39,904 nt of DNA. Source: a virus. A program made the position numbers and the translations under genes. The notes below the pieces were generated by a model that saw nothing but the letters and a program-made list of their open reading frames with translations, was not told the origin of the DNA and made no database searches. The DNA lies in IMG/VR virus record IMGVR_UViG_3300022562_000262, positions 1 to 39,904 of that record; one strand, written 5' to 3'. Every line of letters begins with the position of its first letter. The stretch's first letter is position 1. Positions 1-6,670 of the stretch are shown here, in pieces.

Positions 1-636
1 GTAATTGTAACGCCTGTCCTGTATCGCCCTAACGTAATGCTCAAGCGCAACGCCCGACGCCTCGTAGTAATCAATGAGGTGGATTTCCTTGCCAACCACC
101 TGAGCGAACCAAATAGCCGTAGCATCGCGAATACCTAAATCCCAGCTCGTCCAGACCTGGGCGCTAGGATCATGCGGAACACCGCAAATGCGCTTGTCCG
201 CTTCCGCTTCCGAAATTAACTTTCCGTAATAAGAACCGATAACCGCCGCATCAAAGGAACACTCGAATTCCTGCGCGTACTGGTCCTCCGACATTTCGGC
301 GCGGGCCTGCGCGAGTTCCTCCGGCTCGATAAGATTCGTCTCGGATGCCTTGAGCATCAAAGAGAACCATTCGCCCTCCTTTTGGGATCTCCGCCATACA
401 TCATAAAACGAGTTATGGCCCTTTGGGGTGCCAATGAATACCGCGCGGCCCTTACGGTCCGCTAGTGCAGGGCGGATGATTTCGGCCCATAGTCGTGGGT
501 CGGTGTCTGCTGGTTCATCAATAACGGCGAGATCAAGTCCGATACCTCGGAGCGCATCGGGATTATCACCCCCATACAGTCGGACCCTTCCGCCGTGAGG
601 ATAATCAACCCGGAGTTCGGATTCATTAACCGTAGC
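1..636. repeat. left copy of diverged terminal duplication (terL segment)
   Basis: Bases 1-144 are identical to 39165-39308. Bases 145-165 are a 21-base in-frame segment absent from the right copy. Bases 166-636 align without gaps to 39309-39779 with many, mostly third-position, differences. The identical part marks genome circularity or terminal redundancy. The diverged part looks like a second strain variant rather than a true terminal repeat, which would be identical. Confidence 0.9.
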
Positions 637-903
637 GCCCAACTGCCGAAACGGAGACATAGCTTCCCGCAGATAGTCAAAAGCAACCGCCTTGGCCTGT
701 TTAAGTAAGGGCGCAATGTAAGCCACTCTCGGATTGGGACGTGGATTTGTCAGGGCTTCCTTTTGTAGCTCGTGCACACAAGCAACCGTCTTGCCGGCCC
801 GCCTATGCGCGACGATACAGGCGAATCGCTCGATCCGGTTGTGAAACTGTATAAACTGCTTTCGCGGTGTGTACGGAATGACAATGCGGTGCACATCGGT
901 CAT
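1..903 (-). CDS. terL: terminase large subunit TerL, N-terminal 301 codons (cut by window start)
   Basis: ATPase-nuclease motor that packages and cuts phage DNA at the portal. Starts at ATG 903, overlapping the lipoprotein stop by ATGA. A Walker A-type AHRRAGKT lies at residues 32-39 and Walker B LAVIDE at 125-130. The nuclease part begins around the WDLGIRDATAIW segment. The frame is open to base 1 and continues in frame at 39164 down to the stop at 38787, giving a full protein of about 426 residues, normal for the family. This copy keeps seven residues (SAQVWTS) just before WDLG that the copy at the other window end lacks. Packaging genes next to the portal fit the usual late order. Confidence 0.93.
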   Translation of the reverse strand, partial: MTDVHRIVIPYTPRKQFIQFHNRIERFACIVAHRRAGKTVACVHELQKEALTNPRPNPRVAYIAPLLKQAKAVAFDYLREAMSPFRQLGATVNESELRVDYPHGGRVRLYGGDNPDALRGIGLDLAVIDEPADTDPRLWAEIIRPALADRKGRAVFIGTPKGHNSFYDVWRRSQKEGEWFSLMLKASETNLIEPEELAQARAEMSEDQYAQEFECSFDAAVIGSYYGKLISEAEADKRICGVPHDPSAQVWTSWDLGIRDATAIWFAQVVGKEIHLIDYYEASGVALEHYVRAIQDRRYNY

Positions 904-1217
904 AACGGCCAAGGCGCACTCGGGTTATGTTCCGCCGGCCAGCCGTTGCAATGCGCTAACTCGTGTTCCTTGATCTGCGCTTGGCTATCCGGGGGCTCAG
1001 TGCTGAGGATGTAAACGTCGCAGGACTTGGACCACACGAAAGCGCAACCGAATATCTTATCAGGATTGTTGAACGCCAGGCATTCGGCGTGGAGGTCCGC
1101 CGCGTAATGAATGTGCAGCTCGCCCCTGTACGGGTGGACATACTCGGGCGGCGGCGTTTGCGTCGTTTGGCAGCCGGCCAGTAATAGCGCGGAAAGCAAT
1201 GCTATGCGCTTTATCAT
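900..1217 (-). CDS. phage lipoprotein with HExxH motif
   Basis: 105 residues. The N-terminus is a lipoprotein signal with lipobox LLAGC (Cys16), so the mature protein is predicted to be membrane anchored after export. Near the C-terminus, HELAH (85-89) is followed by CNGWPAEH, resembling a minimal zinc-metallopeptidase helix; a third metal ligand is not obvious. The segment around HELAHCNGWP recurs in phage proteins of this type, function unknown. It sits directly before terL, overlapping its start by four bases, so it is translated with late genes. Possible roles in entry or lysis are inference. Confidence 0.75.
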   Translation of the reverse strand: MIKRIALLSALLLAGCQTTQTPPPEYVHPYRGELHIHYAADLHAECLAFNNPDKIFGCAFVWSKSCDVYILSTEPPDSQAQIKEHELAHCNGWPAEHNPSAPWPL

Positions 1218-1435
1218 TAGCTCACATATATTGTAGGTTGCGCTACGTTCACGTTTCGTTCTATGGATGCTGTATGGGCGCGTTTTCTGGCATTCCGGGC
1301 AAACCGGAGCGCATAGCTCCCGATCAACTGCTCGTAAAACGATGGCTGGCGCTAGATCGGCGCGCTATTAATTCGCCTGTGATTTCAATGCGCTGTTATT
1401 TGCAACTGCTCGTATTTCAGCCATATTGCGAGCAG

Positions 1436-1528
1436 TCAGAGCATATGCGAATAAGCCAATAAGAACGCATAAACCGCAGCAACGGCGAGCGATCCGCCAA
1501 TAAGAACGGCGAGCAAATAGCCCTTCAT
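1436..1528 (-). CDS. 30-residue membrane peptide
   Basis: ATG at 1528 lies two bases after the stop of the small-terminase-like gene, with a G-rich Shine-Dalgarno-like run about 5 bases upstream. The product begins MKGYLLAVLIGG and is almost entirely hydrophobic, one transmembrane helix. No family recognised. Bases 1218-1435 downstream hold no convincing gene. Real small gene or spurious open frame cannot be settled by reading alone. Confidence 0.4.
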   Translation of the reverse strand: MKGYLLAVLIGGSLAVAAVYAFLLAYSHML

Positions 1529-1530
1529 AT

Positions 1531-1794
1531 TCAGCCCCCCACATTCGCCCAAGCAATTTCCAGCTTGACCGGGCCGGATTCGTCATCGGCTCCAATGGCT
1601 TGCGGAACTTTGCCATCAAGGCGGTCGGCAATTTCACGCGTCGCGATCACGTCGCCAGATTCGGCCTTGAGAATCAGTTCGCGTGCAATCTTGCGCAATC
1701 CGCGCTGGTCAACGTCCGCAAGCGCAGCGATTTCCATACGCAATGCTTCTCTAAACGGCTTATCTTTGTTCTGTGATCCTTTTGGCCTGCCCAT
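1531..1794 (-). CDS. terminase small subunit-like DNA-binding protein
   Basis: 87 residues. It begins MGRPKGSQNKDKPFREALR and continues with LRKIARELI and GDVIATREIADRLDGK. The basic RPKGSQNK start and short helical body resemble small phage proteins placed where TerS is expected, upstream of TerL. TerS would recognise the packaging site and load DNA onto TerL. The family is very divergent, so the functional call rests partly on position. The upstream ribosome site is weak; AT-rich DNA with possible divergent -10 elements lies at 1850-1860. Confidence 0.6.
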   Translation of the reverse strand: MGRPKGSQNKDKPFREALRMEIAALADVDQRGLRKIARELILKAESGDVIATREIADRLDGKVPQAIGADDESGPVKLEIAWANVGG

Positions 1795-1926
1795 TTGTAT
1801 TTTACCGTTTAACTTTTTGATCGTGTTCTTGTTTCGTACTCAATCTTCGCAATAATATCGCGCATTCTGTAATGTTGAAATTGGCTAGCCGGGGCAATCC
1901 TGCCCACCTATCAAGGGAGAACCAAA

Positions 1927-1971
1927 ATGATCCGCGAATGTATCCCTCACCTGATCGCAGTCTATAAGTAA
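1927..1971 (+). CDS. 14-codon leader-like peptide
   Basis: Short frame MIRECIPHLIAVYK preceded by a strong Shine-Dalgarno (AAGGGAG ending about 6 bases before ATG). It ends 47 bases before the next plus-strand gene. A possible promoter is TTGTTT at 1829 and TAATAT at 1853 with an 18-base spacer. It could be a translated leader or chance; no family. Confidence 0.3.
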   Translation: MIRECIPHLIAVYK

Positions 1972-2018
1972 ATCAACCCCTCGATCTAATCGAAATGTTT
2001 ATGGAATAGGAGGCAAAA

Positions 2019-2240
2019 ATGTCACTATTGCGTTGGGATGATACACCGCGATTTGAACCCGGATTCTATATCGGCTCCGAAGGAGAGAACGGCGAACATT
2101 TACGAGATGAAAGCGGTTGGCCCTATTCGATCTATAGGAGGGCCGGAGAAATCGGGGTTATTGATGTCGTTATTTGCAACGGTATTCAATGCCTAGAAGA
2201 TGCGCGACAGATAAAAGACAGAATCGAGTGCCTTTCATGA
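2019..2240 (+). CDS. hypothetical 73-residue protein
   Basis: Preceded by an excellent ribosome site (AGGAGG seven bases before ATG). It is an acidic, soluble protein with no membrane segment. No family recognised. Its stop overlaps the start of the HTH gene by ATGA, so the two are a unit. They are the only plus-strand genes between the terminase and replication operons, which suggests a small regulatory or moron unit with its own promoter. Confidence 0.65.
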   Translation: MSLLRWDDTPRFEPGFYIGSEGENGEHLRDESGWPYSIYRRAGEIGVIDVVICNGIQCLEDARQIKDRIECLS

Positions 2241-2428
2241 CCCCGCAAGAATTGAAAACCGCGCGCCGAGAGCTGGGCTTATCCGCTAGTGGATTAGCTA
2301 AGCTCTTGGGCGTCGGTAGCGGTCGAACCGTTAGACGCCGGGAAGCCGGCGACCGGGAAATCCCCGGCCCGGTTATCCGTTTGATAAAATTGCTTTTGAA
2401 AGACCCGGATATTAAAATTGAATCCTAA
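2237..2428 (+). CDS. small XRE-type helix-turn-helix regulator
   Basis: 63 residues. Start chosen at ATG 2237 because it overlaps the previous stop by ATGA. MTPQELKTARRELGLSASGL followed by AKLLGVGSGRTVRRREAG matches a compact HTH of the antitoxin/Cro style. It probably regulates its own operon or the nearby convergent replication genes. It ends converging with a minus-strand gene, overlapping by four bases. Target unknown. Confidence 0.75.
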   Translation: MTPQELKTARRELGLSASGLAKLLGVGSGRTVRRREAGDREIPGPVIRLIKLLLKDPDIKIES

Positions 2429-2604
2429 GCCTTAACGCCGCTGGCGCGCCCCTCGTTGCGATTGGCGTTTTCATCCACGACGCCCGATACATCGCGCTCT
2501 TTAGCGCGCAACTCGTGATAGTCATCCATTTTAGGATAACTGCGCGAATAAGGGCCGGCACCACGTTTCCACCCCCTGCCGTCGTCTTTCCTTGCCTTTG
2601 TCAT
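2425..2604 (-). CDS. hypothetical 59-residue protein, last gene of leftward replication operon
   Basis: Starts one base after the upstream stop (TAATATG). The product begins MTKARKDDGRGWKRGAGPYS and is rich in charged residues, with many Arg, Lys, Asp and Glu. No domain recognised. Exact fit between the neighbouring gene and the convergent plus-strand gene supports reality. Small basic proteins of this kind are common at the end of phage early operons. Confidence 0.55.
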   Translation of the reverse strand: MTKARKDDGRGWKRGAGPYSRSYPKMDDYHELRAKERDVSGVVDENANRNEGRASGVKA

Positions 2605-2605
2605 A

Positions 2606-2809
2606 TTAGCCCTTCAAAACTTCGTCGGCCATCCGATTGATATGGCCGAATTGTGATTTAGTCAGATTACCTTTTTTAAATTGCTGCGCAGCCCTCGCCT
2701 TGGCGTTGCGCGCGTGGGACTGATCCGGCATGGGATAAGCCCGACGCCCCGGTAAACCGAAATCAACTTTAGGCAAAGAATTGCGCCGCTTTGTGCTAAG
2801 TTTTGCCAT
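2606..2809 (-). CDS. conserved small phage protein (ARNAKARA type)
   Basis: 67 basic residues. The pattern MAKLSTKRRNSLPKVDFGLP, RRAYPM, then HARNAKARAAQ is a recurrent small phage-protein pattern of unknown function, usually placed beside the YKSRAQEAYFNANR-type protein, as here. Starts one base after the neighbouring stop. Possibly nucleic-acid or virion associated; not established. Confidence 0.7.
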   Translation of the reverse strand: MAKLSTKRRNSLPKVDFGLPGRRAYPMPDQSHARNAKARAAQQFKKGNLTKSQFGHINRMADEVLKG

Positions 2810-2810
2810 G

Positions 2811-2987
2811 TTATTTTTTCTTTTTCCGTTTGCGCTTTGTTGCGGCGCCCAACATTCCGCCGGATCGCGCTGGCAGTTTCATACCCTTTGACGCCTGATT
2901 CCATTCGTCCACATTCACTCCCTGCCGTTCAAGCCTTGCCCTGTTCGCATTAAAATATGCTTCCTGGGCTCGTGATTTATACGGCAT
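2811..2987 (-). CDS. conserved small phage protein (YKSRAQEAYFNANR type)
   Basis: 58 residues starting MPYKSRAQEAYFNANRARLE with a lysine/arginine-rich tail of about eight residues. Preceded by AGGTGA 3-8 bases before ATG. It occurs paired with the next gene in other phages, from memory. The strongly basic tail suggests nucleic-acid contact. Function unknown. Confidence 0.65.
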   Translation of the reverse strand: MPYKSRAQEAYFNANRARLERQGVNVDEWNQASKGMKLPARSGGMLGAATKRKRKKKK

Positions 2988-3090
2988 GGTTCACCTATTT
3001 ACGGCCTTTGGCGGTCTTGCCGCCTTATCTCCGTCGAGGCCACCAGCCATAAGAGGCTTTCAGGTGGTCGGCCCGCGCGCCGCGCGAAAC

Positions 3091-3621
3091 TCAATTTCCA
3101 CAAAGGGCCACCAAGCCAGCGCGAAGCAAACTCATCTCACCGTCGCGCAATGGTTCATCATATATTGCAATGCGATCCACAATTGCGGCGCAACGTTTCC
3201 CGCCGGCACCGAGCAACACTTTTCGAGCCGCCGCGAAATTGATTTTCCGCCGAAAGCATTCTTTATCGCTCGTCGCCTCCAATATTCCCGGAAGCGCATT
3301 GCCTTTGTTGGCCTCTCTATGCCAACTTTTGCCGCCGTATGGGTCGGGGCCGTCAATTGTCTCAAGATATAGAAGGACAAAATTGCCGTATTTTACTCCG
3401 GCTTCGTATTCGTCTTTCGTGATTTGGCCCTCAAAATAAAGACGCCCGAGCCCAGATTCTAGGCGGGCGTCTAGCCGGTTATCCCCGGCAGGTTTCCGGT
3501 GTGGCATTTCTGCCGCCCGGTCAAATCTTTCTTCCCGAATGCCCAAATTGAACCTCGGTTCACGATATGTTCCCCTACCTATAGGGGCCGAATGCACACA
3601 AAGTGGCCCTTTATTCCTCAT
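3091..3621 (-). CDS. conserved hypothetical phage protein, 176 residues
   Basis: Mostly helical, soluble protein with a basic N-terminus and the segment GLGRLYFEGQITKDEYEAG, reminiscent of phage proteins of unknown role that follow replication genes. Overlaps the RHH gene by 11 bases. ATG 3621 has no clear ribosome site; a GTG about eight codons in (LCVHS) has AAAGGG seven bases upstream and may be the true start. Downstream 2988-3090 holds a GGCGG/CCGCC hairpin and no clear gene. Confidence 0.65.
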   Translation of the reverse strand: MRNKGPLCVHSAPIGRGTYREPRFNLGIREERFDRAAEMPHRKPAGDNRLDARLESGLGRLYFEGQITKDEYEAGVKYGNFVLLYLETIDGPDPYGGKSWHREANKGNALPGILEATSDKECFRRKINFAAARKVLLGAGGKRCAAIVDRIAIYDEPLRDGEMSLLRAGLVALCGN

Positions 3622-3790
3622 TTTGTGGGGGCGCGAATTTTAAATTTCCTGCCGCCGCCCTAATACAGACCCGAATCGCCCCACTTAAAGAGGTTCCGTG
3701 CCTAGCTCGCATTGCTTCTAGGCATTTTCGGTCATAAGAGTTTAGCGTTATGTGAAATTTTTTCCCGTTGTCATTATCCGGCTTTGTCAT
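3611..3790 (-). CDS. small ribbon-helix-helix-like DNA-binding protein
   Basis: 59 residues, start overlapping the upstream stop by ATGA. KFHITLNSYDRKCLEAMRAR fits the beta strand and first helix of a CopG/Arc fold, followed by a second helix around LSGAIRVCIRAAA. Such proteins act as dimeric repressors. Within the replication operon it could autoregulate early transcription. Identification is by pattern only. Confidence 0.6.
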   Translation of the reverse strand: MTKPDNDNGKKFHITLNSYDRKCLEAMRARHGTSLSGAIRVCIRAAAGNLKFAPPQNEE

Positions 3791-4293
3791 GTCGTTGGCC
3801 CCAAATATCCGCCCCTTTCAAACGCCCCTATCGGTCTGGGCTTTGTCTTGCCCTGATCCACTAATTTGAAAAATTCCGTCGAGGTTATCTGCCCCGGCAA
3901 CACTGGCGGCGGCACAAATTCACGCACAACCCGCTTTGGTTCCGAAAGCCGCTGCATTCTGGCGGCGGTTTTCGTGCAAGCCTCGCGGACTTCCGCCACA
4001 TTCGGCAAAAATTTGTTTTCTGAGGCTAAACCCGTTCGTGGATCGGTCACGGATTCGACAACCGCCGCCGGGTATTCGCTTAGGACTGCCGCGACCGCCG
4101 AAACATAGATTTCGGGGTCATGTGCTTCGTCCCTTCGGTAGCAGCTGAACAATGTCCGCGCCAGCCGCAGGCAAGAGGCTTGGTCTAGGCCCCCAGATTT
4201 GCTCGCCCCGTTCGGCCCGTTCCGCGAGGCGATCGGCGGCGCGACTAACTGATTTGCTATCGTCTTGAAGTGTTCTCGGTCCTCCAAATCCAT
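3787..4293 (-). CDS. replication-operon protein, 168 residues, possible helicase-loader-like
   Basis: Start chosen at ATG 4293 because AGGAG stands nine bases upstream; earlier in-frame codons lie deep inside the DUF1376 gene. The middle (CLRLARTLFSCYRRDEAHDP, then YVSAVAAVLSEYP and ASENKFLPNVAEVREAC) has the look of helical proteins found after replisome-organiser genes. Its first 58 codons overlap the end of the DUF1376 gene in another frame, an unusually long overlap. A role in loading replication proteins is inference from position. Confidence 0.65.
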   Translation of the reverse strand: MDLEDREHFKTIANQLVAPPIASRNGPNGASKSGGLDQASCLRLARTLFSCYRRDEAHDPEIYVSAVAAVLSEYPAAVVESVTDPRTGLASENKFLPNVAEVREACTKTAARMQRLSEPKRVVREFVPPPVLPGQITSTEFFKLVDQGKTKPRPIGAFERGGYLGPTT

Positions 4294-4915
4294 TGCGTTT
4301 TCTCCTAGAGTTGCGGCGAAGCCAGTTGCTAAAAACTCTGTCCCAATCCGAACGCCGCTCCCCGTTCCCAAGCGACCAATCCCGCATTTCCCCCGCTGCT
4401 TCCTCCACCTCCTTCATCGAAAGCCCCAACCTTGTCGCTAAGTCGAAGTGGACTTCCGAGGGACGCCAATCGGCGGGGATCAAATGCTTACCCGCCCGCA
4501 AGGGCGGTTCTTCCTTTCTTTCTTTCTTATATAATTGTGATTGTGATTGTGATTGTGATTGTGTATCCAAATGCACGATTTTTGCAGAGCTTTTGCTGTG
4601 CTTTTGCAGGGCTGCCGCCTTGCGTTTATTGGAGATTTCGGAACAACGGTGCAGCTCCGAAACGACTCTTGAGTGTTGCGCCGAAACGTCGTTTACGACG
4701 TCAAAGAATTGCAACACCGTTTCCTTGTACTGGTGCCACAGCCGACTATCGCAACCCGATATTCTGGCTAGTTTTTTGTCGTCTAGGGGGATCAGTCCGT
4801 CATGCTGCCAAGCATGCATTATTAGACTAATGTATATCCCGCGTTCGGTTGCTCCGAGTTCCATCGTGTCGGCAAGGAAATCCCCAATATAGAGGGGCAT
4901 CCAAATGCGGTTCAT
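4118..4915 (-). CDS. DUF1376 replisome-organiser-like protein
   Basis: 265 residues, starting at ATG 4915 with an ATGA overlap on the RusA stop. The N-terminal ~90 residues (MNRIWMPLYIGDFLADTMEL, RGIYISLIMHAWQ, LARISGC) are a DUF1376 winged-helix-like domain found in phage replication initiators. A linker carries five Ser-Gln dipeptides encoded by a hexanucleotide repeat, then a lysine/glutamate stretch. The C-terminal half (ADWRPSEVHFDLATRLGLS, DWDRVFSNWLRRN) is the usual helical tail. It likely binds the origin or recruits helicase together with the DnaA-like protein. Confidence 0.85.
   Translation of the reverse strand: MNRIWMPLYIGDFLADTMELGATERGIYISLIMHAWQHDGLIPLDDKKLARISGCDSRLWHQYKETVLQFFDVVNDVSAQHSRVVSELHRCSEISNKRKAAALQKHSKSSAKIVHLDTQSQSQSQSQLYKKERKEEPPLRAGKHLIPADWRPSEVHFDLATRLGLSMKEVEEAAGEMRDWSLGNGERRSDWDRVFSNWLRRNSRRKRNGFGGPRTLQDDSKSVSRAADRLAERAERGEQIWGPRPSLLPAAGADIVQLLPKGRST
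4534..4563. repeat. five-unit hexanucleotide microsatellite in DUF1376 gene
   Basis: ATTGTG repeated five times in a row; on the coding strand it encodes alternating Gln and Ser. A TTTC-type run lies just beside it at about 4511-4530. Unit length keeps frame, so slippage would only change linker length. Confidence 0.9.
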
Positions 4916-5259
4916 GCGTCCGCTCCCTTGATTTCCAATTCGATCCCGTCGCCCTCGGATTCCGCCCAGCGCGCCGAAACGCTTTGCGCCAAATGGTCGC
5001 CTTCGACTAATCCCGCCCGTTGCGCAAAGTCGGAGACAACCTTGATTAGGTTGTCCACGTCCCTTTTCCGCTTGTCCGGTCTGTATGCCGTGATGTTTAG
5101 GTGGTAAGCGCCAGCCACCGGCTTCGGCTTTTGCGCGATCGCTTCGGCCATCGCCGTTTTCTGCCAAGAGACATATCGCGCAGAGCGATAAACGCGACCG
5201 CCGCCGGATTTCCAAATATGGTTAGCTGTCGGGGGGTAACTCAGTTTCAACTTAATCAT
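4912..5259 (-). CDS. rusA: RusA-type Holliday junction resolvase
   Basis: 115 residues. It fits the RusA family: substrate-binding N-terminus LKLSYPPTANHIW and the acidic catalytic segment RDVDNLIKVVSDF at 66-78 with Asp67, Asp69 and Asn70, followed by GLVEGDHL with Asp88. RusA dimers cut four-way junctions made during recombination or replication. Overlaps both neighbours by ATGA, so it is coupled to the DnaA-like and DUF1376 genes. Length is typical. Confidence 0.9.
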   Translation of the reverse strand: MIKLKLSYPPTANHIWKSGGGRVYRSARYVSWQKTAMAEAIAQKPKPVAGAYHLNITAYRPDKRKRDVDNLIKVVSDFAQRAGLVEGDHLAQSVSARWAESEGDGIELEIKGADA

Positions 5260-5816
5260 TTAGCCGCCTGCAATTGCTTCCATTCGGTGATAAGGCGGGC
5301 GATTTCGCGGGCGATCCGGCCCGCGCGTTCGTCTGCTTCTTCGTTCTCCGGATTGGGGGAAATCGCGTTTCTGGCGGCAACCCGATCGGCAATCATTGAC
5401 CGCATAAAATCAATGTCTGATTTGATCTTGTGGCCCTGGGCGATTTGGTTTGTTACTTTCGTAACCCCGTGCATGACGGTGGTATGGTCGCGCTTTCCCA
5501 GAATCGCCCCCATTTGGGTGAAACTGAGAGTCGTCAGCTCGCGGAATAGGTACATGGCCGCCTGCCGCGGAACCGTGTAGCGTTTTGCTCTCCGGTCCGA
5601 AATCAAATCAACCTTTCGCATTCCGTAAAACCGCAAGACCACTTGCAGAATGTCGTCGGCCATCGGAGTTTCGCGCTGGTACAGATAGGGGGTGACCGCC
5701 TCGCGCGGCATTGCCGTGTCTGGAACAGCGCTAGCGGCAATTCTCGCGCGCCGCTCCTTGTGGGCTTGGTTTAACTGTATTTGCGTCGGGCTAGCGTGTT
5801 CTATGGCTTCGAGCAT
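5256..5816 (-). CDS. DnaA domain IV-like replication protein
   Basis: 186 residues. Start chosen at ATG 5816 because AAGGGAG lies seven bases upstream. Residues ~55-120 match the DNA-binding domain IV of DnaA: ILQVVLRFYGMRKVDLISDR, then the signature GKRDHTTVMHGV at 107-118. No AAA+ ATPase domain is present, so it binds DnaA-box-like DNA without ATP-driven opening. It heads the leftward replication operon and probably marks the phage origin. The last ~50 residues form a charged helix. Such isolated domain IV proteins occur in alphaproteobacterial phages. Confidence 0.88.
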   Translation of the reverse strand: MLEAIEHASPTQIQLNQAHKERRARIAASAVPDTAMPREAVTPYLYQRETPMADDILQVVLRFYGMRKVDLISDRRAKRYTVPRQAAMYLFRELTTLSFTQMGAILGKRDHTTVMHGVTKVTNQIAQGHKIKSDIDFMRSMIADRVAARNAISPNPENEEADERAGRIAREIARLITEWKQLQAAK

Positions 5817-5864
5817 ACGCAAACTCCCTTGCTTTCAGAGGCCCAAAAATGTCCGCATGGGCGC

Positions 5865-5893
5865 ACAATAATACATTTCATATGTATTTGCAA
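5865..5893 (-). promoter_or_regulatory. leftward early promoter
   Basis: Reading leftward, -35 TTGCAA and -10 TATTGT are separated by 17 bases, about 45 bases upstream of the DnaA-like gene. The spacer is almost filled by the inverted repeat at 5870-5888, so a bound repressor would block polymerase. Confidence 0.55.
5870..5888. promoter_or_regulatory. candidate operator, perfect 7-base inverted repeat
   Basis: AATACAT and ATGTATT are separated by five bases, inside the spacer of the leftward promoter. Size and position fit a dimeric phage repressor site. Which of the three HTH/RHH proteins binds it is unknown. Confidence 0.5.
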
Positions 5894-5942
5894 TAGGCGG
5901 GACTCAATACAAAAAAAACGTGGAGAGATTTTACGTCTGAAA

Positions 5943-5971
5943 TTGCCTCAAGTGCACTAAAGTTGTATTAT
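5943..5971 (+). promoter_or_regulatory. rightward promoter of repressor gene
   Basis: TTGCCT and TATTAT are separated by 17 bases. Expected transcription start is about 5978, so the repressor message would be leaderless or nearly so if ATG 5989 (or GTG 5980) is used, as known for lambda cI. The motif AGTGCA occurs at 5951 (as the palindrome AGTGCACT) and again at 5979. Confidence 0.55.
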
Positions 5972-5984
5972 TCGTTAGAGTGCA
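5951..5984. promoter_or_regulatory. candidate repressor operator pair around rightward promoter
   Basis: AGTGCACT, an 8-base palindrome at 5951-5958, lies in the promoter spacer. AGTGCA recurs at 5979-5984 at the predicted transcription start. A repressor bound here would regulate its own gene. Confidence 0.4.
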
Positions 5985-5988
5985 AACA

Positions 5989-6300
5989 ATGCCGCAGGAT
6001 AAGATGGTAAGCTTAGAGGCCATCGCTGAGAGGTTAGAATTAACGCGCGAGGCTCTAGGCTTCCGTACACAGGTGGCTTTTGTCGAAGCGGTGGGCTGCG
6101 GACTGACTCCACAAAAATGGAACAACTATCTAGCCGGTATGGCGCGCCTGCCGGTCCCGGTTGCATTGGAAATGTGCAAAAAATTCCGGCTCTCGCTGGA
6201 TTGGATATACAGGGGCGACCCCGCTGCGCTTCCGGTCCAGCTCTACGAATCAATAAAAGCGGCTGAGAACCTAGCTAAAATGCGCCAACGTCGGGCATAA
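5989..6300 (+). CDS. phage repressor, XRE/Cro-CI-type HTH
   Basis: About 103 residues. RLELTREALGFRTQVAF begins the HTH, followed by LTPQKWNNYLAG and an end typical of short alphaproteobacterial phage regulators, LEMCKKFRLSLDWIYRGDP. There is no cleavable peptidase domain, so induction would not be by LexA-type self-cleavage. GTG 5980, ATG 5989 and ATG 6004 are all possible; 6004 has AGGA upstream, whereas 5989 would be near-leaderless. It sits opposite the replication operon across an operator-rich gap, the classic place for an immunity repressor. Confidence 0.8.
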   Translation: MPQDKMVSLEAIAERLELTREALGFRTQVAFVEAVGCGLTPQKWNNYLAGMARLPVPVALEMCKKFRLSLDWIYRGDPAALPVQLYESIKAAENLAKMRQRRA

Positions 6301-6478
6301 GTAGATTCATTAGGGCCGTCAGCGCCGCCAGAACGGCGAACGCATCCGCGCGGCATTCCGGCATTTGGATAAACAGTTGCATTGCTAAGGTGTGGTGTCG
6401 GTGGTTTCCCGGCACCACGATTCTGTTCACGTCTTGTTCTTCTTTCTTATGATCTGCAAGCGGAACGACGTTGCTCAA
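6275..6478 (-). CDS. small hypothetical protein, antisense to the early operon
   Basis: 67 residues beginning at TTG 6478 with AAAGGGA about nine bases upstream. The N-terminus reads SNVVPLADHKKEEQDVN and a C-terminal helix is hydrophobic (ADAFAVLAALTALMNLL). It converges with the repressor, overlapping its last 26 bases. The composition looks protein-like, but the TTG start and opposite orientation leave doubt. Confidence 0.4.
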   Translation of the reverse strand: MSNVVPLADHKKEEQDVNRIVVPGNHRHHTLAMQLFIQMPECRADAFAVLAALTALMNLLMPDVGAF

Positions 6479-6618
6479 AGCACGATCCCTTTGTTATTTC
6501 CAGTCGCGTTTCACCCCGCCGCATGGTCACGATTTCCCCGAAAATTACAAGCCAAATATAGCTATGGCCTATGTTAAATTTTTTTAACGAATTTTTTTGA
6601 ATTTTGCATCCACATGAC

Positions 6619-6647
6619 TTGAAATTTTTTCAGATAGGGTGTAGAGT
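6619..6647 (+). promoter_or_regulatory. early rightward promoter
   Basis: TTGAAA and TAGAGT with a 17-base spacer, inside AT-rich DNA, about 24 bases before ATG 6671. It would drive the long plus-strand early operon. Bases 6479-6618 show AT-rich tracts but no gene. Confidence 0.55.
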
Positions 6648-6670
6648 GTTTTTCATTGGAGGGAAGGCTA

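Noticed and set aside
1368-1637. Minus-strand open frame of 89 codons
   Set aside because: Overlaps the small-terminase-like gene in another frame; only the 30-residue frame at 1436-1528 has a ribosome site and a membrane-protein look.
3010-3024. GGCGG/CCGCC hairpin as terminator
   Set aside because: Short stem, no T tract on the minus strand, and downstream genes continue in the same operon; may equally lie in a 19-codon micro-frame starting MAGGLDGDKAARPPK.
2986-3372. Plus-strand open frame of 128 codons
   Set aside because: Antisense to the 176-residue minus-strand gene, which has better protein-like composition and operon position.
4293-4892. Plus-strand open frame of 199 codons
   Set aside because: Lies opposite the DUF1376 gene; composition follows the complementary strand and microsatellite, with no family pattern.
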